NCBI RefSeq assembly: GCF_024347195.1
Contig: NZ_AP025281.1
Location: 4,960,001 to 5,024,000, forward strand
Direction of reading: 5' to 3'
DNA: 64,000 nt
Source of the DNA: Aliamphritea hakodatensis
GTDB lineage: Bacteria; Pseudomonadota; Gammaproteobacteria; Pseudomonadales; Balneatricaceae
Shown here piece by piece: positions 42,967 through 52,642 of the stretch (within the stretch, counting starts at the first letter, position 1; the number at the start of each line of letters is the position of its first letter). The notes under the pieces were generated by a model. The model did not search any database and was not told the origin of the DNA. It worked only from the letters and a program-made list of their open reading frames with translations. The position numbers were made by a program, and so were the translations under genes.

Positions 42967-44877
42967 ATGATTCAGTTAAACCAGCTCAGCCTGCAACGGG
43001 GCCCACAACGTCTGCTCGAACAGGCCCAGTTGACCATTCACGCCACCCAGAAAGTCGGCATTATCGGCGCAAACGGGGTAGGCAAGTCATCACTGTTTAA
43101 ACTGATTCTGGGCGAGCTGCAGGCGGATGAAGGCGACCTTCAGCTGCCCACTAACCTGATTATTGCTCACATGGCACAGGAAGTATCGGACTCTGACCGC
43201 AGCGCGCTGGACTATGTGCTCGACGGTGACCGCCGTTTACGCAACGTTCAGCAACAGCTGAAAGAAGCTGAAACCAGCGGTAATCACCACCGCAGTGGCG
43301 AGTTACATGCCGAAATGGCGGCGATTGACGGCTACACGGCAGAATCCCGCGCCCATCAGTTGCTGAATGGCCTGAGCTTCAGACCCGGTGATGCCAGCCG
43401 GCCGGTCAGCACCTTTTCCGGGGGCTGGCGAATCCGTCTGAATCTGGCACAGGCGCTGATGTGTCACTCTGACATTCTGCTGCTCGACGAACCCACCAAC
43501 CACCTGGATCTGGATGCCACCATCTGGTTGGAACAGTGGCTGCGCAGTTATCCGGGGACCCTTTTGCTGATTTCTCATGACCGGGATTTCCTCGATGCCG
43601 TCACCACCCATATCGTCCACATGCACCGGCAAAAAACCGATCTGTACAAAGGCGGCTACTCAGACTTCGAAGTCATGCGTGCGGAACGGCTTGCCCAGCA
43701 ACAGGCTCAGTATGAGAAGCAGCAACAGCGGATTGCCGAGATCGAAAACTTCGTCCGCCGCTTCAAGGCCAAGGCTTCCAAAGCCAAGCAGGCCCAGAGC
43801 CGGGTCAAAGAGCTGGAACGGATGGAAACCATTTCTGCCGCGCACGTCGACAGCCCCTTCAGCTTCGGCTTTGAGGCCAGCGATAAGATTTCTTTCCCGC
43901 TGCTGACGCTGGATAAAGCTGATCTGGGTTATGACAAAGCCATCCTGAAACAGGTATCCCTGAGTCTGGTACCCGGCGCCCGCATTGGTCTGCTTGGCCC
44001 GAACGGTGCCGGTAAATCCACCCTGATAAAATCCCTGACCGAAGATCTTTCACTGCTCAGTGGCGAGCGTAAAAGCGGTGAGCATCTGAAAGTCGGTTAC
44101 TTTGCCCAGCACCAGCTGGAAGCACTGGATCTGGAAGTGTCTCCCAGCCTGCACATTAAACGTATTGCCCCACAGGCCAGCGACCAGGAAATCCGCAACT
44201 TCCTTGGCAGCTTCGACTTCCATGGCGACCGGGCGCTGGAACCGGTTAAACAATTCTCCGGCGGTGAAAAGGCCCGGGTAGCGCTGGCACTGATCGCCTG
44301 GCAGAAACCCAACCTGTTGCTGCTCGACGAACCGACCAACCATCTGGATCTGGAAGTTCGCCACGCCCTGACGCTGGCCCTGCAGGGCTTTGAAGGTGCG
44401 CTGATTCTGGTCTCCCACGACCGGCACTTATTACGTAACTGTGTGGATGAGTTCCTGCTGGTTGCCGATCAGCAGGTGACGCCATTTAAAGGCGATATGG
44501 ACGATTATCAGCAATGGCTCGCCAGCCAGCGCCGGGAAGACAATCAGACGGAGCAGCCGGAACGGGAAAACCGCTCCGCCAGCGCCGCGGAACGTAAAGA
44601 ACAAAAACGTCTGGCTGCTGAGCGCCGCAGTATGCTGCGCCCGTTAAAGAAAGCCACCGAGAAGCTGGAAGCGGAAATCGAAACGCTGGCGGAACAGCTG
44701 TCCGCCGTTGAAGAAAAACTGGCCGATACATCTATATATGAAGAGGCCCGCAAAGCTGAACTGAAAGATGTCTTACAGCAACAGGCCACGCTGCAACAGC
44801 GCAGTGAGGCGGTTGAAGCCGAATGGATGGAAAAGCTCGAAGAACTGGAAGAACTTGAGCAACTGACCGCCGAATAA
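42967..44877 (+). CDS. ABC-F family ATPase, YheS-like
   Basis: A 636-residue protein with two ABC domains and no membrane segments. Walker A motifs are GANGVGKSS and GPNGAGKST, signatures FSGGWRIRLNLAQAL and FSGGEKARVALAL, Walker B LLLDEPTNHLDLD twice. The linker between the domains and a long charged C-terminal coiled coil (about 530-636) match YheS/Uup-type ABC-F factors, which act on the ribosome. Full length. The neighbour TIGR02444 gene is divergent. Confidence 0.9.
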   Translation: MIQLNQLSLQRGPQRLLEQAQLTIHATQKVGIIGANGVGKSSLFKLILGELQADEGDLQLPTNLIIAHMAQEVSDSDRSALDYVLDGDRRLRNVQQQLKEAETSGNHHRSGELHAEMAAIDGYTAESRAHQLLNGLSFRPGDASRPVSTFSGGWRIRLNLAQALMCHSDILLLDEPTNHLDLDATIWLEQWLRSYPGTLLLISHDRDFLDAVTTHIVHMHRQKTDLYKGGYSDFEVMRAERLAQQQAQYEKQQQRIAEIENFVRRFKAKASKAKQAQSRVKELERMETISAAHVDSPFSFGFEASDKISFPLLTLDKADLGYDKAILKQVSLSLVPGARIGLLGPNGAGKSTLIKSLTEDLSLLSGERKSGEHLKVGYFAQHQLEALDLEVSPSLHIKRIAPQASDQEIRNFLGSFDFHGDRALEPVKQFSGGEKARVALALIAWQKPNLLLLDEPTNHLDLEVRHALTLALQGFEGALILVSHDRHLLRNCVDEFLLVADQQVTPFKGDMDDYQQWLASQRREDNQTEQPERENRSASAAERKEQKRLAAERRSMLRPLKKATEKLEAEIETLAEQLSAVEEKLADTSIYEEARKAELKDVLQQQATLQQRSEAVEAEWMEKLEELEELEQLTAE

Positions 44878-44882
44878 CCGCC

Positions 44883-44902
44883 GGGCTCAGACCACTGAGC
44901 CC
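44883..44902. terminator. Hairpin between convergent ABC-F and LysE genes
   Basis: Perfect 8-bp stem GGGCTCAG / CTGAGCCC with an ACCA loop. No T-run on either strand, so termination may be weak. Confidence 0.5.
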
Positions 44903-44909
44903 CTGCATA

Positions 44910-45548
44910 TCAGGCCTCAAACGAGGCCAGTTTAATGCCGAAGGTCACAAACACTGCACCGGTTACCGCTTTCAGCGCCCGCTGCATCACACCTGCCCGG
45001 GAAAATCCCATAAACCGGGACAGCAGTAACACCATGCCTGAGAACCACAGCAGGTTGATCAGAGAATGGATCAGCACCAGCAGAAAAGCCGACGATGCCC
45101 CCTCACCCAGGGGTATAAACTGCGGGAATGCCGCCAGATAAAACATCGACACCTTAGGGTTAAGTGCATTGGTCAGAAACCCTTCCAGCCATGCGTGTCT
45201 CAGGCTTTGTGACTTTGCCGGCGCAGTGGCGGAAGCCGAACCCACCGTGCCTGCATTGCCGTGCAACGCAGCCCGCAACGCATTGATGCCGATCCAGCAC
45301 AGGTAGGCCGCCCCCAGCATTTTAACGATAAAGAACAACTGTGCTGACTGCACCAGAATCACCGATATCCCCAGTACCGACAATGCACCATGAAGGTAAA
45401 ACGCCCCCACAAACCCCGCCACGTTGGCAAATCCGGCGGCTTTGCCGGACGTGGTGACCGATTTAACAATCAGTACGCCATTCGGCCCCGGCGATATCAC
45501 CAGCAGTGTCGCCACCACCGTAAAGGTCAGTATCTGTGCTAAATCCAT
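44910..45548 (-). CDS. LysE/RhtB-family amino acid exporter
   Basis: A 212-residue inner-membrane protein with about six hydrophobic segments. The LysE/RhtB hallmark ISPGPNGVLI lies at residues 19-28, and AGFANVAGFVGAF and FLTNALNPKVSMFYLA follow the family pattern. Exports amino acids or derivatives; substrate unknown. Its gene is separated from the upstream HDOD gene by a terminator, so it probably has its own promoter in 45549-45574. Confidence 0.88.
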   Translation of the reverse strand: MDLAQILTFTVVATLLVISPGPNGVLIVKSVTTSGKAAGFANVAGFVGAFYLHGALSVLGISVILVQSAQLFFIVKMLGAAYLCWIGINALRAALHGNAGTVGSASATAPAKSQSLRHAWLEGFLTNALNPKVSMFYLAAFPQFIPLGEGASSAFLLVLIHSLINLLWFSGMVLLLSRFMGFSRAGVMQRALKAVTGAVFVTFGIKLASFEA

Positions 45549-45574
45549 GTATCTTCTCTCCGGCTAAAAACAAA

Positions 45575-45606
45575 AAAAGCGTCACGGCATACGCCAGGAC
45601 GCTTTT
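45575..45606 (-). terminator. Intrinsic terminator of the HDOD gene
   Basis: Read on the minus strand: AAAAGCGTC, a 14-base loop, GACGCTTTTTTT. It lies 44 bases past the HDOD stop. Confidence 0.8.
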
Positions 45607-45615
45607 ATAAACAGG

Positions 45616-45659
45616 CTAAGCTTAACTGGCCAAGCTTTACTGACTAAGCTTAGCTGGCC
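45616..45659. repeat. Imperfect 16-bp direct repeat at the HDOD 3' end
   Basis: CTAAGCTTAACTGGCC (45616-45631) and CTAAGCTTAGCTGGCC (45644-45659) differ by one base and are 28 bases apart. The second copy holds the stop codon and last codons of the HDOD gene, so the end of the gene was duplicated locally. Confidence 0.6.
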
Positions 45660-46984
45660 TTTGCCGGTGCGATTGAATTCACCAGCGCCTCCAGCTCGGT
45701 ACGGTTCTCGACGATCATCTCCAATGCCTCATCGGCGTCTTCGCGGCTGATCTGTAAACGCTTGAACAGTGCGCTGGGAATCTCTTCTTCCGGACCGTCA
45801 CCCAAGCCCTTTGAACGTAACAGGCGGGATGCAATGTATAACAGACCCACTTCCTGCTGGGCGTCACCCTGATAGTTCGGGTCCTGCTGATGACGTACCG
45901 CTTCACAGACTTTATCCGGCAGCGACCAGCTGTCCAGCAGCCATGAGCCAATCTGCTCACGGGTCACGTTCAGTACCTGTTGTTCAATGTATTCAGACGG
46001 CATATGCGGGTTCGCCTCAATATACCGGGATAACAGGGAGAAATACGACGGAAATACATGGGCCAGTACCAGATAACCAAAGTTATGCAGTAAGCCAGCC
46101 AGATACACCATGCCCAGCTTAGGCCGTACTGCAACCGGTACCTTCTTGCACAGCAGTTCACACAGCGCTGCGGTATACACCGCCTGCTGCCAGAACGGCA
46201 CACCTTCACGGGGGGTATCATCCGGCACTGCCAGTGTCTGCCCCATGGCGACACCTAAGGCCAGATTCAGTACCAGATCAAAGCCCAGTACCCGTACCAC
46301 AGCATCATCAACAGACTGTACATCTGTTGGCGCAGCATAATACGGTGACGCCGCCCAGCTCATCACCTGAGCGGCCAGACTCGGATCAACCCGGACCAGC
46401 GGCACCAGATCATCAATCCCGGCAATCGGATCAGAGCGCAGGGCAATCAGTTTTTTCATGGATAACGGCAGCGCCGGCATCCCCAGCGTATCTTCCAGAC
46501 GCTGTTTCACCCGCAAGCTGGTAAAGCGCTCAACCGCCTGGGTAATTACTTTTGCATCACTTCCGCCCGGCTGGGCATTGCTGATAGAGGTGGTAGTCAG
46601 CGCCAGCGCCTTGAGTACTACGGGCTGCTGTATCCAGTGACGGCGGATCTCAAAGACCCGGCCGGTATAAGGCTCAACCGCTTCAATGACATCCAGATCA
46701 TTCAGTCCGGCGTCCATATAGACCCGCAGGCCCATCAGCTTTTGCAAACCTTTTTCTGTTTTCAGGGCAGCCTGACCAAAGAACTTGACCGCTTCGCGGC
46801 TGCGCAGAGGTTGCAGGCGTAATTCTGAATGATTCCAGATACTGACCAGATCCAGTAACTGGTCAGACGGCACTAATACCAGCGCTTTCGTGCCGGTATC
46901 GTGCACCATAAGGATGCGATATTTAGGCTCAGTGTGAGCGGCTTGCATTGATTGCATACTGTGAGTCGCCAAAGCAATCTCCAT
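45650..46984 (-). CDS. HDOD domain signalling protein
   Basis: A 444-residue protein. Residues 1-150 form an unrecognised N-terminal domain beginning after EPKYRILMVHDTGTKALVL; residues about 165-370 are an HDOD domain (LPLSMKKLIALRSDP, then LCELLCKKVPVAVRPKLG and LAGLLHNFGYLVLAHVFP), a degenerate HD fold that often takes part in two-component or c-di-GMP signalling. The HD metal residues are not preserved, as usual. The start is uncertain, with Met codons at 1, 10 and 13. Downstream of spoT on the same strand but separated from it by a terminator and 264 bases. Confidence 0.82.
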   Translation of the reverse strand: MEIALATHSMQSMQAAHTEPKYRILMVHDTGTKALVLVPSDQLLDLVSIWNHSELRLQPLRSREAVKFFGQAALKTEKGLQKLMGLRVYMDAGLNDLDVIEAVEPYTGRVFEIRRHWIQQPVVLKALALTTTSISNAQPGGSDAKVITQAVERFTSLRVKQRLEDTLGMPALPLSMKKLIALRSDPIAGIDDLVPLVRVDPSLAAQVMSWAASPYYAAPTDVQSVDDAVVRVLGFDLVLNLALGVAMGQTLAVPDDTPREGVPFWQQAVYTAALCELLCKKVPVAVRPKLGMVYLAGLLHNFGYLVLAHVFPSYFSLLSRYIEANPHMPSEYIEQQVLNVTREQIGSWLLDSWSLPDKVCEAVRHQQDPNYQGDAQQEVGLLYIASRLLRSKGLGDGPEEEIPSALFKRLQISREDADEALEMIVENRTELEALVNSIAPAKAS

Positions 46985-47190
46985 CCACCGGTTTATTCAG
47001 ACTTTTAAATTTGGGCTGCAAAATTTGCAGGCTTCGGATAATCAGCCTACAAAGTCAGCCCGGCAGTGTCCATGCACAGCCTCCCAGTTTGGGGGCTAAA
47101 GCACTGCGGTACGGGGTAATAGCGCCGGTATTTTCAGGCAGATACTATATCGGTCAGTGCGACCATTTCATGAACAGAAAATGACCAGCC

Positions 47191-47220
47191 AAAAAAAAGC
47201 ACTTCCCGTCAGAGAAGTGC
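47191..47220 (-). terminator. Intrinsic terminator of spoT
   Basis: On the minus strand: GCACTTC, loop, GAAGTGC, then eight T residues. It lies 29 bases past the spoT stop. Confidence 0.88.
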
Positions 47221-47248
47221 CTGTTTGATCCCGGGAGAAAAGTAGCCG

Positions 47249-49375
47249 TCAGACGCGGGTCAGTTTATACACCGCCGGCAGGGACTTCAGTTTACGCATG
47301 ACCCGGGCCAGATGTATCCGGCTGGTAACAGTGATATCCATGTGCACAGTACTCAGAGGTGAGTCCGTCTCTGAAATATCAATCTTAAAGACGTTGGAAC
47401 CTGCGCCTGCTGCGGTGGTAGCCAACGAAGCAATCAGGCCCCGGGCCGGTTCAACCTGCAGATCCAGGTTAACGGTGAATTCTTCATCGATCGCGGCCGA
47501 CCATTCCAGATAAACACATTTCTCTGCATCATCTTTCATAAAGGCGATATTACGGCAATCCGTACGGTGGATGACCAGCCCCCTGCCGGAAGAAATATGG
47601 CCGGTGATCTTGTCCCCGGGAATAGGGCCACAACAACGGGCATAGTGCATGACCATGCCTTCCGTGCCCTTGATCGCAAAGGGTTTGTCGCTGGTCACCG
47701 GGCCAAGATCCTTACTGCCCTCGTCTTCATCAGAGCGTGGCCGTAGCCGGCGCGCCACCACATAGGCCATCCGGTTACCCAGACCAATATCCACCAGCAG
47801 ATCATCCAGGCTGTTAAGCTGCATCTCTTCCAGCAGTGCCTGCAACTGCGCCGGATCAGCATCATCCACCGAGGTACCGAAGTTACTCATAAACTGATTC
47901 AGCAGGCGACGGCCCAGTTCTACGGATTCATCACGTTGCTGCTGCTTCACAAAGTGACGGATCGCGGAACGCGCCTTACCGGTCACCACAAAATTCATCC
48001 AGGCAATATTCGGTCGGGCGCTGGCCGTGGTAATGATTTCCACCGTCTGGCCGCTTTCCAGCGTCTGGGACAGCGGCGCCAGCCGACGGTTTATACGGCA
48101 GGAGATACAGGAGTTACCCACATCGGTATGTACCGCATAGGCAAAGTCCACCGCCGTGGCACCCTGCGGCAGTTCGTAAATCCGGCCTTTCGGCGAGAAT
48201 ACATATACTTCATCGGAGAACAGATCGGTTTTCACCGTTTCAATGAACTCCATGGAATCGCCGGCACGCTTCTGCATTTCCAGCAGGCTCTGCACCCACT
48301 TACGGGCCCGGTTATAACCGTCTACCGCGCTGCTGGAATCACCGTAAATCTTATAGTGGCTGTGCTCTGCAATGCCCTGGCTGGCAACCGCATCCATCTC
48401 TTTGGTGCGGATCTGCACTTCGATGGTGATATTACGGGCACCGAATAAATCCGTGTGCAGCGACTGATAACCGTTGGCTTTAGGAATCGCGATATAATCT
48501 TTGAAACGCCCGGCAACCGGCTTATACAGGCTGTGAATAACCCCCAGCACCCGATAGCAGTCATCAACACTTTCGGTCACGATCCGAAAAGCAAACACGT
48601 CCATGATTTCCTCGAAGGACTTACCTTTGCTCTTCATCTTGCTATAGATGCTGTACAGGTGTTTTTCCCGGCCGGAAACCACCCCGCCAAACCCTTCCTG
48701 ACTCAGGCGGCTGCGGATCGATTCTTCAATGCTGGAAATAATATCTTTACGCTGGCCCCGGGCCTGTACCACCGCCCGGCGAATATATTTGGAGCGCATC
48801 GGGTGATACGACTGGAATGCCAGATCTTCCAGTTCCAGCTGCATATCCCGCATCCCCAAACGGGCTGCAACCGGCGCGTAAATATCCAGGGTTTCACGGG
48901 CGATGCGGCGCTGCTTTTCTGGCGGCATGGCTCCCAGAGTACGCATGTTGTGCAACCGGTCCGCCAGCTTGACGAGAATAACCCGGATATCCACCGCCAT
49001 TGCCATCACCATCTTCTGGAAGTTTTCCGCCTGTGCCTCAGCACGGGTTTCAAACTCCAGATGGGTCAGCTTACTGACCCCGTCAACAATGTCGGTAACC
49101 TGATCACCGAACTGGCCGGCCAGGCCGTCCCGGTTTACTTCCGTATCTTCAATCACGTCATGGAGCATCGCCGCCATCAGGCTCTGATGGTCCATGTGCA
49201 TACCCGCCAGAATAGATGCCACCGACAGCGGATGGGTCACATAGGGCTCACCACTCTTACGCCGCTGGCCATCATGGGCCTGTTCTGCGTAAAAATACGC
49301 CCGCCGCACGGCCCTGATCTGCTCGAGATCAAGATAGCCGGATAACCGGTCAGAAAGCGCATCAATGGTTGGCAT
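47249..49375 (-). CDS. spoT: Bifunctional (p)ppGpp synthetase/hydrolase SpoT
   Basis: A 708-residue RelA/SpoT-homologue (E. coli SpoT 702). Domain order: HD hydrolase (MLHDVIEDTEVN around residues 67-78 and an HxxRP-type helix), synthetase (about 215-330, with YQSLHTDL), TGS (about 380-440, GRIYELPQGATAVDFAYAV), helical and ACT domains at the C-terminus. The intact HD motif HDVIED indicates hydrolase activity. The ATG at 49375 has AGGAG six bases upstream; an earlier Met at 49390 has none. Downstream of rpoZ and gmk, the conserved gammaproteobacterial order. Confidence 0.96.
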   Translation of the reverse strand: MPTIDALSDRLSGYLDLEQIRAVRRAYFYAEQAHDGQRRKSGEPYVTHPLSVASILAGMHMDHQSLMAAMLHDVIEDTEVNRDGLAGQFGDQVTDIVDGVSKLTHLEFETRAEAQAENFQKMVMAMAVDIRVILVKLADRLHNMRTLGAMPPEKQRRIARETLDIYAPVAARLGMRDMQLELEDLAFQSYHPMRSKYIRRAVVQARGQRKDIISSIEESIRSRLSQEGFGGVVSGREKHLYSIYSKMKSKGKSFEEIMDVFAFRIVTESVDDCYRVLGVIHSLYKPVAGRFKDYIAIPKANGYQSLHTDLFGARNITIEVQIRTKEMDAVASQGIAEHSHYKIYGDSSSAVDGYNRARKWVQSLLEMQKRAGDSMEFIETVKTDLFSDEVYVFSPKGRIYELPQGATAVDFAYAVHTDVGNSCISCRINRRLAPLSQTLESGQTVEIITTASARPNIAWMNFVVTGKARSAIRHFVKQQQRDESVELGRRLLNQFMSNFGTSVDDADPAQLQALLEEMQLNSLDDLLVDIGLGNRMAYVVARRLRPRSDEDEGSKDLGPVTSDKPFAIKGTEGMVMHYARCCGPIPGDKITGHISSGRGLVIHRTDCRNIAFMKDDAEKCVYLEWSAAIDEEFTVNLDLQVEPARGLIASLATTAAGAGSNVFKIDISETDSPLSTVHMDITVTSRIHLARVMRKLKSLPAVYKLTRV

Positions 49376-49682
49376 CAGGTACTCCTGCATGATTTACGGA
49401 TAACTTACTGTTAAAGCTACAAAACTACACCTGTATTGTGCAAGTGCTAAATACACTAAAACAGCGGATTTGCGCCCGGAATATCAGCTTAGCAGCAATA
49501 TGCGAGGATTTCTGACTGTATAACGACGTCAATGGCTTACTGGCGGGGTGTTCCGGCACCGCATTTCCGTGCGCCGGAAATAAATATGGCCGGTAAAAAC
49601 CGGCCATATTTATCTGTGTCATTAACCTGTGCTGTAAACAGTGTTTTCAGCAACCAGCCTGACAATCGAAGCAAGTAAGCAG
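49376..49682 (-). other. Gap between rpoZ and spoT
   Basis: About 300 bases without a gene; holds a perfect 14-bp hairpin (49580-49613) and probably the promoter of spoT. No other feature supported. Confidence 0.5.
49580..49613. terminator. Perfect hairpin after rpoZ
   Basis: ATAAATATGGCCGG, loop TAAAAA, CCGGCCATATTTAT. It lies 70 bases past rpoZ on the minus strand. AT pairs at the base of the stem replace a pure T-run. Confidence 0.6.
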
Positions 49683-49895
49683 TTACGCTTCTTCGACTAC
49701 ATCAATTGTTGCATTGCTGACATGCTCTTCAGCAATTTCACGCAGCGCAACAACAGTCGGCTTGTCATTTTCCCACTCTACCTTTGGCTCTTTACCGCCG
49801 GTAGCTAGTTGACGGGCACGCTTGGACGCAAGCATGACTAATTCAAAACGGTTGTCTACGTGTTCCAGACAATCTTCAACGGTTACGCGAGCCAT
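49683..49895 (-). CDS. rpoZ: RNA polymerase omega subunit RpoZ
   Basis: A 70-residue protein matching RpoZ throughout: MARVTVEDCLEHVDNRFELV, ASKRARQLA and an acidic C-terminus. Omega helps assemble RNA polymerase and takes part in ppGpp binding. Slightly shorter than the E. coli protein (91). Encoded between gmk and spoT; 67 bases after gmk. The start is preceded by a GAGGTCCCGA stretch. Confidence 0.96.
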   Translation of the reverse strand: MARVTVEDCLEHVDNRFELVMLASKRARQLATGGKEPKVEWENDKPTVVALREIAEEHVSNATIDVVEEA

Positions 49896-49962
49896 TCGGG
49901 ACCTCGGTACTTTCGTACGTAAAAATGTATAAAAATTGACCCGAAAGTTTACCTAAGTGCGC

Positions 49963-50583
49963 TTAAGCTGACAAGAGCCCGGCCAGTAAACCCTGATGCT
50001 TTCGCTGCTGACGGTCTAATGTCAGACGCTGACCGGCAAATACCGACTGCAATTCTCCCAGTGCGGTCTGAAAATCATCATTGATGATCAGGTAATCAAA
50101 CTCTGCGTAATGGCTCATTTCGCTGATGGCCTGTGACATACGGTGCTCAATGACCTCTGCTGCATCCTGACCGCGACCGGTAAGACGTTCGCGCAACGCG
50201 TCGGTTGACGGTGGCAGAATGAACACGGATACGCTCTCCGGCATCAGGCGGCGAACCTGCTGGGCACCCTGCCAGTCGATTTCCAGAATCACATCCAGCC
50301 CCTGCTGCAGCTGCTGCTCAACCCAGATCTGAGATGTACCGTATTTATTGGTAAACACTTCAGCATATTCCAGAAACTCACCCCGGCCGATCATCGCATC
50401 AAAGTCACTCAGGGCAACAAAGTTATAATCTTTGCCGTCCACTTCGCCCGGACGCATGTCACGGGTGGTATGGGACACCGATACACAGATCTGCTGATCC
50501 TGTTCCAGTAACGCCTTTACCAGACTGGTTTTACCCGCACCGGACGGCGCAGAAACGATATAGAGGGTGCCTAACTTGCTCAT
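49963..50583 (-). CDS. gmk: Guanylate kinase Gmk
   Basis: Phosphorylates GMP to GDP. 206 residues (E. coli 207). P-loop SAPSGAGKTSLV at residues 10-21; VSHTTRDMRPGEVDGKDYNF is the GMP-binding region; VILEIDWQGAQQVR and IFILPPS-type stretches are present. The ATG at 50583 gives the family length; the upstream open frame to 50661 is not used. First gene of gmk-rpoZ-spoT, co-directional with the bufferin operon but separated by 136 bases. Confidence 0.95.
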   Translation of the reverse strand: MSKLGTLYIVSAPSGAGKTSLVKALLEQDQQICVSVSHTTRDMRPGEVDGKDYNFVALSDFDAMIGRGEFLEYAEVFTNKYGTSQIWVEQQLQQGLDVILEIDWQGAQQVRRLMPESVSVFILPPSTDALRERLTGRGQDAAEVIEHRMSQAISEMSHYAEFDYLIINDDFQTALGELQSVFAGQRLTLDRQQRKHQGLLAGLLSA

Positions 50584-50719
50584 GTGGGAGAACTCTCGAA
50601 CATTAAAAATGCAGGCATTGTAAAACAATCCCCGATGGGCGGACAGCGTTAGCCACCGCACCGGGGACCCCGTCAGGGTTCCTGGCAGCCCGCGAACCGG
50701 TTAACCGGGCTCGCAGACC

Positions 50720-51376
50720 TCACTGTTCAACGGCTTTACGATAGTTATCCGGGTTTTGTGTCAGCGCAAACAACATGCCCTTTTCTACCCAGATTTTAAC
50801 CGGCAGACCTTTACCGTAAGCAACCACCGGCGCGTCACCCCGGCCAATATCCGGCAGCGGACCAAACACCTCAGGCTGATAATCCACCTGATACCAGGTC
50901 TGTTCCTCACCATTCACATCTTCAACCCGGAACTGAGCGGCCCGGATACTGCTCAGGGAACAATACCGGGCCCCCTGAAACACTTCCCCTGCCAACAGGC
51001 TGGACAGCACCGGTTCAAACTGCAGCTGGGTGAAATAGCCACTGAGTGTCGGAAAACTGCTGCCACGGGTTTCCAGTGGCCGGCGGTTAAAATGGTTGTA
51101 CGCCACTTCCGCCGCTATTTCATGAGCTTTCGGATAAGGCCCGCTGGCAATGTGCGGCCACCAGAGCTGCACGGCCAGTAATAACAGCGCACAACAGCCG
51201 AACAGCCAGCCGCCATACTGTTTAAACTGCTGACGGCCAGACCAGGATTCGCGGGCCACGGACTGTGCCGGTACCTGCATCGCCTGCAAACACTTCAGTT
51301 GCTCCGGCGACAGTTCAATGCGCTGATAATACTCATCCACCATCTGTTTCAACGGTTTTTCACTGTGCTGAGTCAT
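50720..51376 (-). CDS. Probable membrane anti-sigma factor, last gene of bufferin operon
   Basis: A 218-residue protein with an N-terminal cytoplasmic part (about 1-54), one membrane segment (about 55-73, WLFGCCALLLLAVQLWW) and a periplasmic C-terminal domain. Its ATG overlaps the sigma factor stop by four bases (ATGA), and this placement plus topology is typical of anti-sigma factors for ECF sigma. No known zinc-anti-sigma HxxxCxxC motif is visible. The periplasmic domain might sense copper or another envelope signal. Role inferred from context. Confidence 0.65.
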   Translation of the reverse strand: MTQHSEKPLKQMVDEYYQRIELSPEQLKCLQAMQVPAQSVARESWSGRQQFKQYGGWLFGCCALLLLAVQLWWPHIASGPYPKAHEIAAEVAYNHFNRRPLETRGSSFPTLSGYFTQLQFEPVLSSLLAGEVFQGARYCSLSSIRAAQFRVEDVNGEEQTWYQVDYQPEVFGPLPDIGRGDAPVVAYGKGLPVKIWVEKGMLFALTQNPDNYRKAVEQ

Positions 51377-51861
51377 AAACTCACCCCGCAATTATTCTCC
51401 CTGGCCTTGCTCTGATGTAAGCGCTGCCGCAAGCGGTGTATTTTAGATAATACGGTCCCCTTTGGTAATGCCATCAGGGTCGCTACTTCCTGCGTGCTGT
51501 AACCTTCCACCGCCCAGAGAAACAGCATTTCACGTTCCTGATCATCCAGCATATTCATCAGGTAATGTACCTGCCGCTCGTTCACCATTACCGTTTCCAG
51601 CACCTGCAGATCATAGTCTGCGGCTTCTCTGTGTTCATCCTGTAACGGGGTATTCTGCACCTTCTGATCCCGGCGGTAGATATCGATATATCGGTTACGG
51701 ATACTGGTAAATAAATAGGGGATCGGATCATCAAACTGTTTCACCGGCGGTTCCAGAAAACTCGCCAGCGCGCTTTGCACCAGATCAAAAGCATCATCCC
51801 CGTGGCGGCACAAAGACACCGCATAGCGGTGTAAACGGTTCAGCTGGGCCTGGTCAATCAT
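51373..51861 (-). CDS. ECF-type RNA polymerase sigma factor
   Basis: A 162-residue sigma-70 family protein with regions 2 (about 10-70: DAFDLVQSALASFLEP, YLFTSIRNRYIDIYRR) and 4 (about 105-155: LLFLWAVEGYS-type helix, STQEVATLMALPKGTVLSKIHRLRQRL). Directs RNA polymerase to a small regulon, probably including bufA. Overlaps bufC by eight bases and the anti-sigma gene by four, so it is part of the bufferin transcript, as seen for SigF-type copper systems. Confidence 0.88.
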   Translation of the reverse strand: MIDQAQLNRLHRYAVSLCRHGDDAFDLVQSALASFLEPPVKQFDDPIPYLFTSIRNRYIDIYRRDQKVQNTPLQDEHREAADYDLQVLETVMVNERQVHYLMNMLDDQEREMLFLWAVEGYSTQEVATLMALPKGTVLSKIHRLRQRLHQSKARENNCGVSL

Positions 51862-52642
51862 GGGCCACCAGCCATTGCCGGTTTAACCAGCACTGCAGGG
51901 TTTCACTGATCGGCATACCTTCTGCGGCGAATGTTTCCACGACCTCAGTCAGTAACATTGTGTTCACATCATTTAACAGCGTTGCCTCCTTAGCAGTCAC
52001 GGCCAGTGCAGCGATATGCCAGCCCTGTGTTGCCGAGCGCTGCATACTGACCACCAGATTAAAGGTTCCGTGCTGCAACTGAAACTCATCCTCCGGCTGG
52101 CGGTGCCACAACCACAGCTCATGAATATTATGTTCACACCTGAGCTGCTGTAAGCTGCGGGGCGTACTGACCCGCAGCGTCTCCAGCTGCTGTTCATCAC
52201 TCTGCGCCAGCACTGCACCGCTCAGGGCGGTTTCTAACGGCGCAAAGCGGGCCGCCTGCACACACCATTCAAACGCCGCCATTTCGGCCACATAAGGCAC
52301 CGTCCTCAGTGGCTCACACTGGCGGAGAAAATCGGCAAAGTGATCGCCAAACACATCCAGATCAGCAGCAACGGCCGGGTACTGCGTGACATAATCACCG
52401 GCATAGGCTGCAAACGCAGTTTGTCCCAGCAGTTGCTCCAACACCGGAAAGGTTACCTGCAACGCGCGGATGCGCCCTTCCCGGGTATTGTTCCGGTAAG
52501 CATCCAGCACGGTTGCCGGTGAGGCATTCCCGGCGGCCTGCCAGTGACGGGTATCCGCCTGCTGCTGCAAAGCGTCATTTAACAGCTGCGGCCAGTACTG
52601 AGGTAAAAAAGCCTCGCCATCTGGCAAATTGTGCACAGTCAC
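51854..52642 (-). CDS. bufC: BufC-like DUF2063 protein (MNIO partner)
   Basis: A 262-residue protein with the DUF2063 / HvfC-BufC layout: an N-terminal helical domain (WPQLLNDALQQQ, YRNNTREGRIRALQVTFPVLEQLLG, key residues YRNN) and a C-terminal domain of mixed fold. In known bufferin and HvfABC systems this partner delivers the precursor peptide to the DUF692 enzyme. It starts with GTG, overlapping the bufB stop by one base. Cytoplasmic. Confidence 0.85.
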   Translation of the reverse strand: MTVHNLPDGEAFLPQYWPQLLNDALQQQADTRHWQAAGNASPATVLDAYRNNTREGRIRALQVTFPVLEQLLGQTAFAAYAGDYVTQYPAVAADLDVFGDHFADFLRQCEPLRTVPYVAEMAAFEWCVQAARFAPLETALSGAVLAQSDEQQLETLRVSTPRSLQQLRCEHNIHELWLWHRQPEDEFQLQHGTFNLVVSMQRSATQGWHIAALAVTAKEATLLNDVNTMLLTEVVETFAAEGMPISETLQCWLNRQWLVAHD